Part shown: piece by piece, positions 15,106 to 23,621 of the stretch | How positions within the stretch are numbered: the first letter of the stretch is position 1 | Layout of the letters: the number at the start of each line of letters is the position of its first letter | Source: Lachnospiraceae bacterium UBA3732 | GTDB lineage: Bacteria > Bacillota > Clostridia > Lachnospirales > Lachnospiraceae | Length of the DNA: 32,960 nucleotides | Assembly (NCBI GenBank): GCA_002372545.1 | Contig: DFHD01000072.1 | Coordinates: forward strand, 1 to 32,960 | Reading direction: 5' to 3' | Position numbers and translations under genes: made by a program | Notes under the pieces: generated by a model | Told to the model about the DNA's origin: nothing | Databases searched by the model: none | The model's input: only the letters and a program-made list of their open reading frames with translations

Positions 15106-16683
15106 ATGCGGCCTTTTACCAAAAAGAAAAGCATTGCAGGTATGCTCCTTGCGGCAGCACTTCTCCTTATGCCTGTTTCGGCAATAAAGACGGAGGCGGC
15201 CGAAGAGGATGATCTTCTGGAGTCGGTCAAGGTCCGGAAAAATGTATTCGTGGACGGAACCGATGTGGGGGATATGACTGGCAGCGAGCTGGAGGATGTG
15301 CTGAATAAAATGAAAAGCAGCTGCGCTGATACAAGCGTGGACATCCGTACGGATTACGGCGATGTCGAGGTGAAGCTGTCGGATGTAGGCTACCGGGACA
15401 ATACAGACCAGCTTGCGGCAAAGGTTCTGGCCGTAGGAAACTCCGGTAACGTGCTTTCCCGCTACAGGGATCAGAAAAAGCTGGAAAAGGAACCCATCGA
15501 GTTCAAGGTGGAAAAATCCGTCAGTCCCTTTTTGCTGGAGACAGTGATCCGCAGCAATCTCAGCGAGGCCATGTCCTCAGGAAGCGAATATCTGCTGGCC
15601 AAGCACAGTGACGGAACCGTTACGGTAACCTTATCCGGTTCGGAAAGCGTGATCGATTACGCAGGAACGGCAGAGGAGATCGAAAAGCTGCTGGATGAAG
15701 GGAAATCCGGTAAGCTTTCCGTGACAGCCACAACCGGCGGGGAGAATGATTCAATCGTCAATGCACTGGCAGAGATCCATGATCTTCTGGGTTCCTATAC
15801 CACGGATTATAACGGCCCGTCGGGACGTATGCAGAATGTGGAGCGGGCGGCAGAACTGATGAACGGAAAGGTGCTTTTCCCCGGCGATGTGATCTCTGTT
15901 TATAAGAATATTGAACCGATTGAGGTCGATAATGGATATGCCATGGGACATCAGTTTGTAAATAACAAGATCGTGGATGGAATAGGCGGCGGTGTATGCC
16001 AGGTCTCCACCACTTTCTATAACGCGGCTCTTTATGCGGAGCTGGAGATCGTTCAGCGTGACTGCCACTCCCTCCGGGTATCCTATGTGGATATAGCAAG
16101 GGATGCCACTCTGGCCGGCGGTATCATCGACCTGAAGGTAAAGAACAATCTGAACAACCCGATCTATATTGAGAGTGTGGCCATCGATGGCAGCCTGACC
16201 TTTAATATATATGGTAAGGAATACCGGCCGGCAAACCGGACTATTGAACTGGAGGCCTACCAGACGGCAACGGTAGATAAGCCGGCGCCTGTCATGACAG
16301 AGGATCCGACACTGAAGCCCGGTGAAGAAAAAGTGACGGAAAAGGGGTCTACCGGATCGGTTGGAGAGCTTTGGAAGTATGTATATGTGGATGGTGAACT
16401 GACAGATTCCATTCTGATCAACAGAAGCAATTATTCCGCAACGCCGGATTATATCAGTAAAAACAGTCAGCCGCCTTCGGAAGAGCCTTCTACGGAGGCA
16501 GCAACGGAAGCAACTACAGAAAAGCCGACGGAGAAACCTACAGAAAAGCCGACAGAAAAGCCCACGGAAAAACCGACGGAAAAACCCACGGAGCAGCCGA
16601 CAGAGCTGCCCACGGAGCAACCGACAGAGAAGCCGCCTGCCGATCAGCCCGCTGAGCAGCCTGCCGCGCAGCAGACGCCATAG
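15106..16683 (+). CDS. Exported VanW-domain protein with TEKP-repeat tail
   Basis: The 525-residue protein has a signal peptide (residues ~8-30: MLLAAALLLMPVSAIKTEA). A region with two PG_binding_4-like halves follows (~40-200). The VanW domain (~240-365) shows FPGDVISVY, GGGVCQVSTTFYNAAL and the IARDATLAGG segment. A short G5-like stretch (VTEKG...WKYVYVDGELTDS) comes next, then a Pro/Thr/Glu/Lys tail with six or more TEKP units ending in Gln/Pro. VanW-domain proteins are common in Clostridia, where the domain is thought to bind or modify cell wall; no vancomycin gene cluster is present, so resistance is not implied. The ATG follows GGGAGG. It probably forms an operon with the preceding membrane peptide. 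Confidence 0.88.
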   Translation: MRPFTKKKSIAGMLLAAALLLMPVSAIKTEAAEEDDLLESVKVRKNVFVDGTDVGDMTGSELEDVLNKMKSSCADTSVDIRTDYGDVEVKLSDVGYRDNTDQLAAKVLAVGNSGNVLSRYRDQKKLEKEPIEFKVEKSVSPFLLETVIRSNLSEAMSSGSEYLLAKHSDGTVTVTLSGSESVIDYAGTAEEIEKLLDEGKSGKLSVTATTGGENDSIVNALAEIHDLLGSYTTDYNGPSGRMQNVERAAELMNGKVLFPGDVISVYKNIEPIEVDNGYAMGHQFVNNKIVDGIGGGVCQVSTTFYNAALYAELEIVQRDCHSLRVSYVDIARDATLAGGIIDLKVKNNLNNPIYIESVAIDGSLTFNIYGKEYRPANRTIELEAYQTATVDKPAPVMTEDPTLKPGEEKVTEKGSTGSVGELWKYVYVDGELTDSILINRSNYSATPDYISKNSQPPSEEPSTEAATEATTEKPTEKPTEKPTEKPTEKPTEKPTEQPTELPTEQPTEKPPADQPAEQPAAQQTP

Positions 16684-16744
16684 TACAGCAAAGAGTGTGC
16701 CCCGGCGGGCAGCGGATATAGAAAGAAATGATAATGGAGTTAAA

Positions 16745-17815
16745 ATGCGATACGGAACAGTTTCCAGACTGTGGAACGACCGCAGTATAACAAGACATCT
16801 GAAAAAGAAAACTGATGGGATCCTCTCCGGGAATTCTCCCGGGGAGGATTTTGCCATACTGTCCCTTGATAAGGAGGACGGAGCCTTGTTTCTGGCCGAT
16901 GGATTTGCCTCCGACTGTGAGGCCTTCCCGGCTCTTCGACTGGCCATGCTGAGGGCAGATAATAATATGGCCCTTTCCGGCAGAAAAACTGCGGCGATGC
17001 GTCTTTCGCTGGTTCTGGGCGAGGACTGCCCGGAGCAGAAGCTTCGGAAGGAAATGCGGGCTGCGGGCAGCTTTGCCGGTGAAAACGGATGGGAGCTTGC
17101 AGGCGGAAACACCGTTTTTGCCTTTCCCGGAGACAGCCTTAGTGCGACAGTGACTGCTTTTTCCTGCGGCAGAGCGGACGCAGGGCAGGAGCATTCAGGC
17201 GGCGGAGAGGACACCATGCAGGCGCTCTCCCGCGGCGGAGAGGATGCCGTGCGGGCTCTTTCCTGTATGGCTGCAGAGGAAAGTGTTGGCGTGCCGGCTG
17301 CGGGGGATATCGTCCTGGTGACAGGCTTCGCAGGCGCTTTCGGCGCAGCCCTCCTGGCGGAAAAGCTGGAAGATGATCCGGAACAGCCCTTTTCGGGAAG
17401 CTATCTTACGAATGCAAAACACCCCGGAGGTCTGTCGGTGCGTCCTGCCGCAGAGATTCTTTATATGCTGGGGATCAGAAGGATGAAGGACGTGTCCTTC
17501 GGCGGTGTTTACCGTGCGATGTCGGAGCTGGCGGAGAAAAGCAGCCTTGGCATAAGCATTCTGCACGAGGCGATTCCGGTGCGGCAGGATACGATCGAGA
17601 TCTGTGAGTATATGAAGGAGAACCCGTATACCCTTACGGGAACGGGCGGCCTCGTGGCCATCTGTCCGGAAAATATGCTGGACATTGTTTCCGGGGCGCT
17701 TTCTGCGGCGGGAATCCCCTTTGGTGCAGCAGGCGTTCTGACAGAAGAAAAAGCAAGAAAAGTATACTCCCGGGAAAGCGGAAGAGAACGTTTTCTGGAT
17801 GATTACCGGAGGTAG
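16745..17815 (+). CDS. AIR synthase-related (PurM/HypE superfamily) protein
   Basis: The 356-residue protein has the PurM-like two-domain layout. The N-terminal domain carries DFAILSLDKEDGALFLADGFAS and the LRLAMLRADNNMALSG segment in place of the HypE metal/ATP loops. The C-terminal domain starts at GDIVLVTGFAGAFGAALLAEKL and includes DVSFGGVYRAMSELAEKS, GISILHEAIPV and GTGGLVAI. This superfamily binds ATP and includes HypE, ThiL and SelD; the reaction of this member is unknown, and no hydrogenase genes are near. Between the domains lies an 11-residue tandem repeat, GGEDTMQALSR/GGEDAVRALSC, made by a 33-base duplication (17201-17233 and 17234-17266). The start is ATG 16745 after GGAG; an upstream frame extension lacks a site. 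Confidence 0.75.
   Translation: MRYGTVSRLWNDRSITRHLKKKTDGILSGNSPGEDFAILSLDKEDGALFLADGFASDCEAFPALRLAMLRADNNMALSGRKTAAMRLSLVLGEDCPEQKLRKEMRAAGSFAGENGWELAGGNTVFAFPGDSLSATVTAFSCGRADAGQEHSGGGEDTMQALSRGGEDAVRALSCMAAEESVGVPAAGDIVLVTGFAGAFGAALLAEKLEDDPEQPFSGSYLTNAKHPGGLSVRPAAEILYMLGIRRMKDVSFGGVYRAMSELAEKSSLGISILHEAIPVRQDTIEICEYMKENPYTLTGTGGLVAICPENMLDIVSGALSAAGIPFGAAGVLTEEKARKVYSRESGRERFLDDYRR
17201..17266 (+). repeat. 33-base tandem duplication inside the PurM/HypE-related gene
   Basis: Unit 1 (17201-17233) and unit 2 (17234-17266) both start GGCGGAGAGGA and keep frame. They encode 11-residue repeats in the linker between the two conserved domains. Divergence at several positions shows it is not very recent. 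Confidence 0.8.
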
Positions 17816-17824
17816 ACAGCTATC

Positions 17825-18367
17825 ATGATATGGATATCCTTTTGGGAGGGCGAGCTGATCTTCACTCTGATCTGGCTCCTGTTCCGCGCCGGGATCTGGC
17901 TTCGGAACGGGAAAATCCGGTGGAAGAGAGAGGCGCAGCTCCTGCTTTTATATGTGAATTTGTTTATCCTGATCCGGTTTACCTTTTTTCCCTTCGAAAA
18001 GGTGAACGGTCATGTGCAGCCGCTTCCTTTTATTCCGGAGGAGATTCTTCCGCTTCGCGTGAATCTGAGACCCTTTGTACAGATCTTTTGGTATGATACA
18101 ACGCATGATCTTCTGGTGAATGTGATCGGCAACATTGCCATGTTTATTCCAACCGGAATTATCCTTCCGGTGCTTTTTAAGAGGCTTAACCGCTGTTGGA
18201 AGGCCATTCCGGCGGGCGCCATGATCTCGCTTTGTATCGAGCTGATCCAGCTGCTGTTTTACACCAGAGCCACAGACGTGGACGACCTGATCCTGAATAC
18301 CTCGGGTTGTATCATCGGTTATATGATCTATGCATTTGTCAGGTGGTGCAGAAGGAAGCGGAGATGA
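17825..18367 (+). CDS. VanZ family integral membrane protein
   Basis: The 180-residue protein has about four membrane spans. It carries the VanZ pattern: an FFPFEK segment after the second span, VNLRPF, LVNVIGNIAMFIPTGIILPVLF, a third-fourth span pair with SLCIELIQLLFYTRATDVDDLILNTSG, and a C-terminal span IIGYMIYAFVRW. VanZ was named from a teicoplanin resistance gene, but most members are of unknown role in the envelope. GGAGGT lies 11 bases before the ATG. The gene starts 9 bases after the PurM/HypE-related gene, so they are likely co-transcribed. There is no clear terminator after it. Confidence 0.85.
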   Translation: MIWISFWEGELIFTLIWLLFRAGIWLRNGKIRWKREAQLLLLYVNLFILIRFTFFPFEKVNGHVQPLPFIPEEILPLRVNLRPFVQIFWYDTTHDLLVNVIGNIAMFIPTGIILPVLFKRLNRCWKAIPAGAMISLCIELIQLLFYTRATDVDDLILNTSGCIIGYMIYAFVRWCRRKRR

Positions 18368-18456
18368 AAAGGGTATGTTGCCGCCCGCTTAATATAATGC
18401 TATTGCAACCATTATGTTTGATACATGGCAGGAAATATCTGATCGCATCCTTCTCT

Positions 18457-18484
18457 TTTCAACAATGCTGGAATGTGGTAAAAT
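18457..18484 (+). promoter_or_regulatory. Weak candidate promoter for the Lrp/aminotransferase operon
   Basis: TTTTCA (about 18457-18462), 16-17 bases, TAAAAT (18479-18484). A stronger TATAAT at 18393-18398 has no -35 partner. Both are possible starts for a leader that holds two hairpins. Confidence 0.3.
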
Positions 18485-18496
18485 AGCGGCTGTATA

Positions 18497-18554
18497 GCAT
18501 AGCCTTGCTGAGCAAGGATGCTTCAAAAAACATGAGGGATGCGTCTATGCATCC
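18497..18554 (+). other. Leader hairpins with competing pairing upstream of the Lrp gene
   Basis: Hairpin 1: CCTTGCT (18503-18509) pairs with AGCAAGG (18511-18517), flanked by GCAT (18497-18500) and ATGC (18518-18521). Hairpin 2: GGATGC (18537-18542) pairs with GCATCC (18549-18554). GGATGC also occurs at 18516-18521, so the single GCATCC can pair with either copy. This is an attenuator-like layout; the function is inferred. Confidence 0.4.
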
Positions 18555-18582
18555 GCTATCCGGCGGAACGAGGAGGTTTAAC

Positions 18583-19071
18583 ATGCGTGAGGAAATACTG
18601 CGTTTACTGGAGAAAAACGGAAAGCTGTCACCGGCAGAAGTGGCGGCCATGCTCGGTCTGGACGAGGAAAAGGTAACGGCGGAGATCCGGGAGATGGAAA
18701 AAGAAAAGATCATCTGCGGCTATCATGCGCTGATCGACTGGGATAAGGTGGATCAGGAGAGGGTGACCGCCATGATCGAGGTGAAGATCTCTCCCATCCG
18801 GGGCGAGGGCTTTGACCGGATCGCTGAACGGATCAGCCGGTTCAGCGAGGTGAAATCTGTATATCTGATGTCCGGCTCGAAGTCGGACCTGATCATGACC
18901 ATTGAGGGCAGCACCATGAAGGAGATCGCCCGGTTTGTTTATGATAAGATCGCCCCGATGGAGACGGTGGAATCCACAGCGACCTTCTTCGTGCTGAAGA
19001 AGTATAAGGAGCATCAGGAGATTTTTTCCGAGGGACGCACTGAGGATGAAAGGATTCAGGGACTGTCATGA
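18583..19071 (+). CDS. Lrp/AsnC family transcriptional regulator
   Basis: The 162-residue protein has an N-terminal helix-turn-helix (residues ~4-50, LLEKNGKLSPAEVAAMLGL) and the C-terminal RAM/effector domain (KVKSVYLMSGSKSDLIMTIEG). That matches single-domain-pair Lrp/AsnC proteins that sense amino acids. The start is ATG 18583, 7 bases after GAGGAGG; the open frame extends 26 codons upstream but has no site. The last four bases overlap the aminotransferase ATG (ATGA), so the two genes are translationally coupled. The likely target is its own operon in response to an amino acid; this is inferred from context. Confidence 0.9.
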   Translation: MREEILRLLEKNGKLSPAEVAAMLGLDEEKVTAEIREMEKEKIICGYHALIDWDKVDQERVTAMIEVKISPIRGEGFDRIAERISRFSEVKSVYLMSGSKSDLIMTIEGSTMKEIARFVYDKIAPMETVESTATFFVLKKYKEHQEIFSEGRTEDERIQGLS

Positions 19072-20234
19072 GAGAAATGAATCAGATTGCCGTGGACATG
19101 AAGCCTTCCGGCATCAGAAAGTTTTTTGATATCGTAAGCGAAATGCCGGATGCCATTTCACTTGGCGTTGGCGAGCCGGATTTTGATACTCCCTGGCATA
19201 TCGCGGACGAGGGCGTGTATTCCCTGGAAAAGGGGAGGACTTTTTACACCTCGAACTCCGGACTAATGGAGCTCCGTAAGGAGCTGACAGCCTGGTATAA
19301 GAGAAAATATGATGTGAATTATGACGGAAAAACAGAGTGTCTCATCACGGTCGGCGGCAGCGAGGGCATCGATCTTGCGATTCGGGCGCTGCTGAACCCC
19401 GGGGATGAGGTGATCATTCCGGAGCCCTGCTATGTTTCCTATGTGCCCTGTGTGCATCTGGCCGGGGGGACGGCTGTTACGATCCCCCTTAAAAACGAGA
19501 ACCAGTTCCGTCTTACGCGGGAAGAGCTGGAGGCGGCCATTACGCCCCGTACAAAGGTATTGATCCTTTCCTTTCCCAATAACCCCACAGGGGCGATCAT
19601 GACACGGGAGGACCTTCATCCGATCGCCGAGCTTTGTCTGAAGCATGATCTCTACGTTATTTCCGATGAGATTTATTCCGAGCTGACCTATGGAGAGGAG
19701 CCGCATTGCAGTATCGCTTCCCTTCCGGGAATGCAGGAGAGAACCATTGTGGTCAACGGCTTTTCCAAGGCCTATGCCATGACCGGATGGCGGCTGGGCT
19801 ATGCTCTGGCACCGGAGTCCGTGACAAGGCTCATGACAAAGATCCATCAGTTCTGCATCATGTGCGCGCCGACCACAAGCCAGTATGCGGCGGTGGAGGC
19901 CGTCAGGAACGGGGATGAGGATATTGCTGAGATGCGCCGCAGCTACGATGAGCGCAGACGCTACCTGATGAAGAGGCTGGAAGAAATGAACATGCCGGCA
20001 TTTGAGCCTTTGGGTGCATTTTATATTTTCCCCTGCATCAAGGCTTTCGGCATGAGCAGCGATGAATTTGCTACGGAGCTTCTGAAGAAAGAGAAGCTGG
20101 CCGTGGTTCCCGGTACCGCCTTCGGCGACTGCGGAGAAGGTTTCCTCAGGATTTCCTATGCTTACTCCATTGAACAGCTGCGTGAGGCCATGGGCAGAAT
20201 CGAGCATTTTATTTCCGGGCTGAGCCGCAGCTAA
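19068..20234 (+). CDS. Class I/II PLP-dependent aminotransferase
   Basis: The 388-residue protein is full length for fold-type I aminotransferases of the aspartate/aromatic branch. Seen are GEPDFDTP, the FPNNPTGA motif (pocket Asn), VISDEIYSELTY (Asp/Tyr for the PLP ring), SKAYAMTGWRLGYA with the Schiff-base Lys at residue 234, and the FLRISYAYS carboxylate-binding Arg. It transfers amino groups between amino acids and 2-oxo acids in the cytoplasm. Substrate choice (aspartate, aromatic or branched chain) cannot be settled. The ATG overlaps the Lrp gene's stop, and a strong terminator follows. Confidence 0.9.
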   Translation: MREMNQIAVDMKPSGIRKFFDIVSEMPDAISLGVGEPDFDTPWHIADEGVYSLEKGRTFYTSNSGLMELRKELTAWYKRKYDVNYDGKTECLITVGGSEGIDLAIRALLNPGDEVIIPEPCYVSYVPCVHLAGGTAVTIPLKNENQFRLTREELEAAITPRTKVLILSFPNNPTGAIMTREDLHPIAELCLKHDLYVISDEIYSELTYGEEPHCSIASLPGMQERTIVVNGFSKAYAMTGWRLGYALAPESVTRLMTKIHQFCIMCAPTTSQYAAVEAVRNGDEDIAEMRRSYDERRRYLMKRLEEMNMPAFEPLGAFYIFPCIKAFGMSSDEFATELLKKEKLAVVPGTAFGDCGEGFLRISYAYSIEQLREAMGRIEHFISGLSRS

Positions 20235-20293
20235 ACAAGGCAGATGATTTAGCTGGAAAATAGAAATAAGAAGGAAAAGTGCAAAAGAATGAT

Positions 20294-20329
20294 CAGACCG
20301 GGAGAATAGTTTCCCGGTCTGTTTGTTTG
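20294..20329 (+). terminator. Intrinsic terminator after the aminotransferase
   Basis: CAGACCGGGA (20294-20303) pairs perfectly with TCCCGGTCTG (20312-20321) around an 8-base loop, followed by TTTGTTTG. It ends the Lrp-aminotransferase unit. Confidence 0.85.
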
Positions 20330-20377
20330 AATTATTTATTTTGTTAGAGAAAACCACTTTTTCATCTTCACTGAATA

Positions 20378-20386
20378 TGGTATACT
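20378..20386 (+). promoter_or_regulatory. Extended -10 promoter for mutS2
   Basis: TGGTATACT matches the extended -10 form (TGnTATACT). A T-rich stretch around 20358 serves as a weak -35. The expected start is near 20392, some 55 bases before the mutS2 start. Confidence 0.6.
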
Positions 20387-20447
20387 TATATCTGATTATG
20401 CATAAATGAAAATATTAGAGAAATGTCAGAGAAAGAAGATTTACGGA

Positions 20448-22832
20448 ATGAACAAGCGCTCACTGCGAATACTTGAATATCCGAAGATACTGGAGCAGCT
20501 GGCCGGCTATGCAGCCTCCCGCGGAGCAAAGAAAAAGTGTCTGAGACTGAGTCCCATGAAGGATATGGCAGAGATCGGGACTGCCCAGGAGGAAACCAGA
20601 GATGCCTTTCTCCGGCTGGAAAAGGATGGAAATGTTTCCTTTGCCGGGGTAACGGACGTGATGGGCTCTCTGAAGCGGCTGGAGATCCATGCTTCGCTGG
20701 ATGCACCTGAGCTTCTGGATATTGCAGCGCTTTTGGAAACGGCGGAATCCGTTCGCAGCTACGGGCTTCTTCCGGAGGAAAGGGATGCGGATTCGCCGGG
20801 CGGAGGGCTGGACAGCCTTTCCGGCAGGTTTCACGATCTGGCTGTTCTGCGGGATGTTTCCACGGAAATCCGCCGCTGCCTTCTGGATTCGGAGACCTTC
20901 GCGGATGATGCTTCTCCGGCGCTGAAAAATATCCGCAGGAAAATTGAGAATGAAAATAAGGATCTGCATAAGCTCCTGGAGAGGCTCCTAAGGTCCACAG
21001 CCGATCAGAATCTTCTTACAGATGCGCTGATCACCCAGAGAAACGGAAGGTACTGTATTCCGGTCCGGGCGGAGCATAAGAGCCATTTTTCCGGCATGAT
21101 CCATGACCGGTCAGCCTCCGGCTCGACGCTTTTCATCGAGCCTATGGAGGCCGTGCAGATGAACAATACTATACGGGAGCTGATGGATGATGAAAAAGAG
21201 GAAATGCAGAAGATCCTGGCCGGGCTTTCCGAAATGGCAGGCGCCTGCGTGCCGGAGATCGAGTCCGATCATCAGCTTCTGACCGAACTGGATTTTATCT
21301 TTGCCAAAGCAAAATATGCAAGGGCGACAAAGGCTTCCCAGCCTATTCTGAATGATGAAGGACAGGTGGAGCTGAAGAGGGCGGTTCATCCGCTGCTCGA
21401 CCCGAAGACCGCTGTCCCGGTAGATATCAGCCTGGGAGAGGACTACACTTCGCTGATCATTACCGGACCCAATACGGGCGGAAAAACGGTTTCGCTGAAA
21501 ACGCTGGGACTTCTTACACTTATGGGCCAGTCCGGACTGCATATTCCGGCGGGCGAGGGCTCCCGGCTGTCGGTCTTTACGGATGTATTTGCGGATATCG
21601 GAGATGAACAGAGCATTGAACAGAATCTGTCCACTTTCTCCTCACACATGAAGAATATCATCTACATTACCCAGCATGCAGATTACAGGAGCCTCTGTCT
21701 TTTCGATGAACCGGGTGGCGGAACGGATCCGGCCGAGGGTGCTGCCCTGGCCATCGCCATTTTGAACAGTCTGAAGAGAAGGGGCGCCAGAGTCATGGCC
21801 ACAACCCACTATACAGAGCTGAAAACCTATGCGCTCAGTGAGGACGGCGTTATGAATGCCTCCTGCGAATTCGATGAGAAAACCCTGCAGCCCACCTATC
21901 GCCTGCTGATCGGTGTGCCGGGAAGTTCCAATGCTTTTGCCATTGCCAGAAGGCTCGGCATGGAACAGAGTATTATTGAGGAAGCCCGGTCCGGCATGGC
22001 GGAGGACAGAGTGCGGATGGAGGAGATCCTTGCTGAGCTGGACCGTCTCCGGAGAAATGCGGAGGAGGAACAAAACAGGGCGGCGGAGGCAAGACGCTCT
22101 GCGGAAGCATTGGAAAGAAGGCTGTCGGAGCAGGAGAAGAATCTGAAGGAGAAGAAGGAAAAGCTTCTCGAGGATGCCAGGATCGAGGCGCAGCTGATCC
22201 TGGAGGATGCCAAGGAAACAGCGGACGAGGCGATCCGGGACTTCCATAAATGGCAGAAGAATCCGCATGGCTCCTCTATTTCCGATATGGAAAAGAAACG
22301 AACAAGGCTTCGGGAAAAGGCGGGAGAGTATCAGAAGGCCGCGCCGAAGGCAAAGCGGAGCGGAAGAAAAACGGGAGAGCTGAAGACCGGAGACCCGGTC
22401 CTGGTGCTTTCACTGGATACGGAAGGCAAAATCCTTTCCGGACCGGATGCCAAGGGGAGATTTCTGGTGGGGATGGGTATTCTGCAGTCCAAATTTGCCG
22501 CCCAGGATCTGGAGCTTCTGGATGCGCCGGCAGAAATGCCCGAGGAGCCGGTACAGAAGACCGGTTACGGACGTATGGCCAATGCCATAAACTTTAAGCC
22601 GGAGCTGAATCTTTTGGGAAAAACAGTGGACGAAGCGCTTCAGCTTCTGGATCAGTTCCTGGATGATGCCCTGATGGCTCACGCTTCCTCAGTGACCATC
22701 ATCCACGGAAAGGGAACCGGCGCCCTTCGCCGGGCGGTGACGGAGCATCTCCGGAAAACCTCTTACGTAAAGAAATTCCGCGCAGGGGAGTATGGAGAGG
22801 GCGATGCAGGCGTAACCATCTGTGAACTTTAG
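20448..22832 (+). CDS. mutS2: MutS2: ribosome collision/recombination ATPase with Smr domain
   Basis: The 794-residue protein is full length. The N-terminal MutS core contains RYCIPVRAEHKSHFSGMIHD and the ATPase Walker A GPNTGGKTVSLKT. The Walker B region reads CLFDEPGGGTDPAEGAAL, where most MutS2 have DELGAGTDP. A long coiled coil (residues ~500-610) follows. The C-terminal Smr domain shows LLGKTVDEALQLLDQFLDDA and IIHGKGTGALR. MutS2 lacks the mismatch domain and acts on collided ribosomes or recombination intermediates. I chose MNKRSLRILEYPKILEQL at 20448 by family resemblance; an upstream in-frame ATG (20406) also lacks a good site. It heads a four-gene block running to 26094. Confidence 0.93.
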   Translation: MNKRSLRILEYPKILEQLAGYAASRGAKKKCLRLSPMKDMAEIGTAQEETRDAFLRLEKDGNVSFAGVTDVMGSLKRLEIHASLDAPELLDIAALLETAESVRSYGLLPEERDADSPGGGLDSLSGRFHDLAVLRDVSTEIRRCLLDSETFADDASPALKNIRRKIENENKDLHKLLERLLRSTADQNLLTDALITQRNGRYCIPVRAEHKSHFSGMIHDRSASGSTLFIEPMEAVQMNNTIRELMDDEKEEMQKILAGLSEMAGACVPEIESDHQLLTELDFIFAKAKYARATKASQPILNDEGQVELKRAVHPLLDPKTAVPVDISLGEDYTSLIITGPNTGGKTVSLKTLGLLTLMGQSGLHIPAGEGSRLSVFTDVFADIGDEQSIEQNLSTFSSHMKNIIYITQHADYRSLCLFDEPGGGTDPAEGAALAIAILNSLKRRGARVMATTHYTELKTYALSEDGVMNASCEFDEKTLQPTYRLLIGVPGSSNAFAIARRLGMEQSIIEEARSGMAEDRVRMEEILAELDRLRRNAEEEQNRAAEARRSAEALERRLSEQEKNLKEKKEKLLEDARIEAQLILEDAKETADEAIRDFHKWQKNPHGSSISDMEKKRTRLREKAGEYQKAAPKAKRSGRKTGELKTGDPVLVLSLDTEGKILSGPDAKGRFLVGMGILQSKFAAQDLELLDAPAEMPEEPVQKTGYGRMANAINFKPELNLLGKTVDEALQLLDQFLDDALMAHASSVTIIHGKGTGALRRAVTEHLRKTSYVKKFRAGEYGEGDAGVTICEL

Positions 22833-22892
22833 TCTGCAGATTCTGCAGGCCGGCGAACATCGCCGGATGAATCGAAAAAAGAGAGGATAAAA

Positions 22893-23621
22893 ATGGATAA
22901 GCCAAGAATACTGATCGTTGACGACGATGAGAATATTGCGGAACTGATATCGCTTTATCTGGAAAAGGAATGCTTTGAGACAATGATCGCCAAAGACGGC
23001 GAATCTGCGCTGGAGAAGTTTGCGGAGTTCCGGCCGGATCTTATCCTGCTGGATCTTATGCTGCCGGGAATTGACGGCTACGGCGTATGCAGCGAGGTCA
23101 GGAAGACCAGTGATGTCCCCATTATCATGCTTTCCGCAAAGGGTGAGGTGTTTGATAAGGTGCTGGGACTGAAGATCGGAGCGGATGATTATATCCAGAA
23201 GCCCTTTGATTCCAATGAGCTTGTGGCCAGAGTCCATGCGGTGCTGAGACGTACAGGCCCTTCGCGGGTGGAGGACGTCAATGCACCGGAGGAAAAACAG
23301 AATACGGATTCCGACCATATCGGAGAGTATGTGGAATATCCGGGACTCATCGTCAATATTTCCAGTTATACGGTTTCCCTGAATTCCAAGCGGATCGAGA
23401 TGCCGCCAAAGGAGCTCGAGCTTCTTTATTTCCTGGCCAGCCGCCCGAATCAGGTCTTTACCAGAGAGCAGCTGCTCAATCAGCTCTGGGGATATGATTT
23501 CATCGGGGATTCCCGTACGGTGGATGTGCATGTCAAGCGGCTCAGAGAAAAGCTGGTGGGTAATTACAACTGGTCCATTGCGACAGTATGGCGTATCGGC
23601 TATAAATTCGAGGTAAAATAA
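22893..23621 (+). CDS. OmpR/PhoB family response regulator
   Basis: The 242-residue protein has a receiver domain (1-120) with acidic pocket D10-D12, phospho-acceptor Asp54 (LILLDLML) and Lys in IQKPFD. The linker (125-150) is Asp/Glu-rich. The winged-helix DNA-binding domain (150-242) shows ELELLYFLASRPNQVFTREQLL and DVHVKRLREKL. It regulates transcription when phosphorylated by the histidine kinase encoded with no gap downstream. The stimulus and target genes are unknown. A GAGAGGA site precedes the ATG, and a hairpin CCGGCGA/TCGCCGG (22850-22866), without T-run, lies between it and mutS2. Confidence 0.93.
   Translation: MDKPRILIVDDDENIAELISLYLEKECFETMIAKDGESALEKFAEFRPDLILLDLMLPGIDGYGVCSEVRKTSDVPIIMLSAKGEVFDKVLGLKIGADDYIQKPFDSNELVARVHAVLRRTGPSRVEDVNAPEEKQNTDSDHIGEYVEYPGLIVNISSYTVSLNSKRIEMPPKELELLYFLASRPNQVFTREQLLNQLWGYDFIGDSRTVDVHVKRLREKLVGNYNWSIATVWRIGYKFEVK

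Noticed and set aside
15106..18367. A glycopeptide resistance cluster because VanW and VanZ relatives are both present
   Set aside because: No vanHAX, vanS/R or ligase genes occur; both families are widespread in Clostridia without resistance.
18364..18486. A 40-codon frame overlapping the VanZ stop (ATGA)
   Set aside because: No ribosome site, odd Cys/Leu composition, and it covers the likely promoter region of the next operon.
22850..22866. Hairpin between mutS2 and the response regulator as a terminator
   Set aside because: CCGGCGA/TCGCCGG is perfect but has no T-run, so read-through into the regulator is likely.
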